In this document: positions 7,211 through 7,372 of the stretch, one piece after another
Layout of the letters: each line of letters starts with the position of its first letter
How positions within the stretch are numbered: the stretch's first letter is position 1
Source: WHSP01 sp964424945
GTDB taxonomy: Bacteria > Gemmatimonadota > Gemmatimonadetes > Longimicrobiales > Longimicrobiaceae
DNA: 7,372 nucleotides
Reading direction: 5' to 3'
NCBI GenBank assembly: GCA_964424945.1
Contig: CAYRLB010000116.1
Span: 1 to 7,372, forward strand
Notes under the pieces: generated by a model
Seen by the model: only the letters and a program-made list of their open reading frames with translations
Database searches by the model: none
Told to the model about the DNA's origin: nothing
Program-made: the position numbers and the translations under genes

Positions 7211-7372
7211 CTATGGATGAAGCAAAGCGGCGACAAAGGCGCCGTATGCCGCCCCGAGGAGCACCTCGAGTGGCGTATGACCGAGGAGCTCCTTCAATCG
7301 GACCGGTTCCAATTTATGGTAGTCCTTCAGTTCATCCAACATAAGGTTCAGAATCTGGGCCTGACGGCCGGC
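7211..7372 (-). CDS. Divergent PAP2 (DUF212/YuiD-like) family protein, C-terminal fragment
   Basis: Translating the reverse strand from the window edge gives 53 residues ending at TAG (7213-7211). Only the C-terminus is present; the start lies beyond the right edge. The fragment begins AGRQAQILNLMLDEL and contains LKELLGHTPLEVLLGAAYG, followed by a short hydrophobic end. AGRQA and LKELLGHTPLEVL-G are the hallmark C-terminal blocks of the DUF212 family (Pfam PF02681), a small membrane family distantly related to PAP2 acid phosphatases and haloperoxidases. Activity and substrate are not established for the family as far as I know. Its stop is 19 bases before dxs, so it should be cotranscribed with dxs and nadK. 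A role on a prenyl or other lipid phosphate would fit the neighbours, but that is inference. Confidence 0.88.
   Translation of the reverse strand, partial: AGRQAQILNLMLDELKDYHKLEPVRLKELLGHTPLEVLLGAAYGAFVAALLHP

Overview
The window is ordinary bacterial chromosome with high GC. It carries five genes, two of them cut by the window edges. I see no rRNA, tRNA, CRISPR array, insertion sequence, phage gene or attachment site. High GC, several open antisense frames, the MEP isoprenoid route and a bacterial-type OPT transporter point to a GC-rich, probably environmental bacterium. A Gemmatimonadota- or Acidobacteriota-like lineage is only a guess.

Layout. Positions 1-2077 (minus strand) hold the first 692 codons of clpB, the disaggregase chaperone; its C-terminus lies beyond the left edge. 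A 239-bp divergent intergenic region follows, with no small gene that I can support but with two dyad-symmetric elements. Positions 2317-4302 (plus strand) encode a complete OPT-family membrane transporter. A 70-bp convergent gap has only a weak GC hairpin. From the right edge, the minus strand reads as a compact operon: the end of a divergent-PAP2 (DUF212) gene (7372-7211), dxs (7191-5266, GTG start with a good Shine-Dalgarno sequence) and nadK (5260-4373). The gaps in the operon are 19 and 5 bases.

How the genes fit together. Dxs makes 1-deoxy-D-xylulose 5-phosphate, the entry point of the MEP isoprenoid pathway. NadK makes NADP+, whose reduced form the next MEP enzyme (Dxr/IspC) consumes. 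The DUF212 protein belongs to a membrane phosphatase-like family that could act on a prenyl phosphate, though this is inference. clpB and the transporter are divergent neighbours and may share regulatory DNA, with no evident metabolic link.

I found no credible undescribed system. The points worth a second look are the dxs start, the operon grouping, the structured clpB/OPT intergenic region and the transporter's lack of a ribosome binding site.
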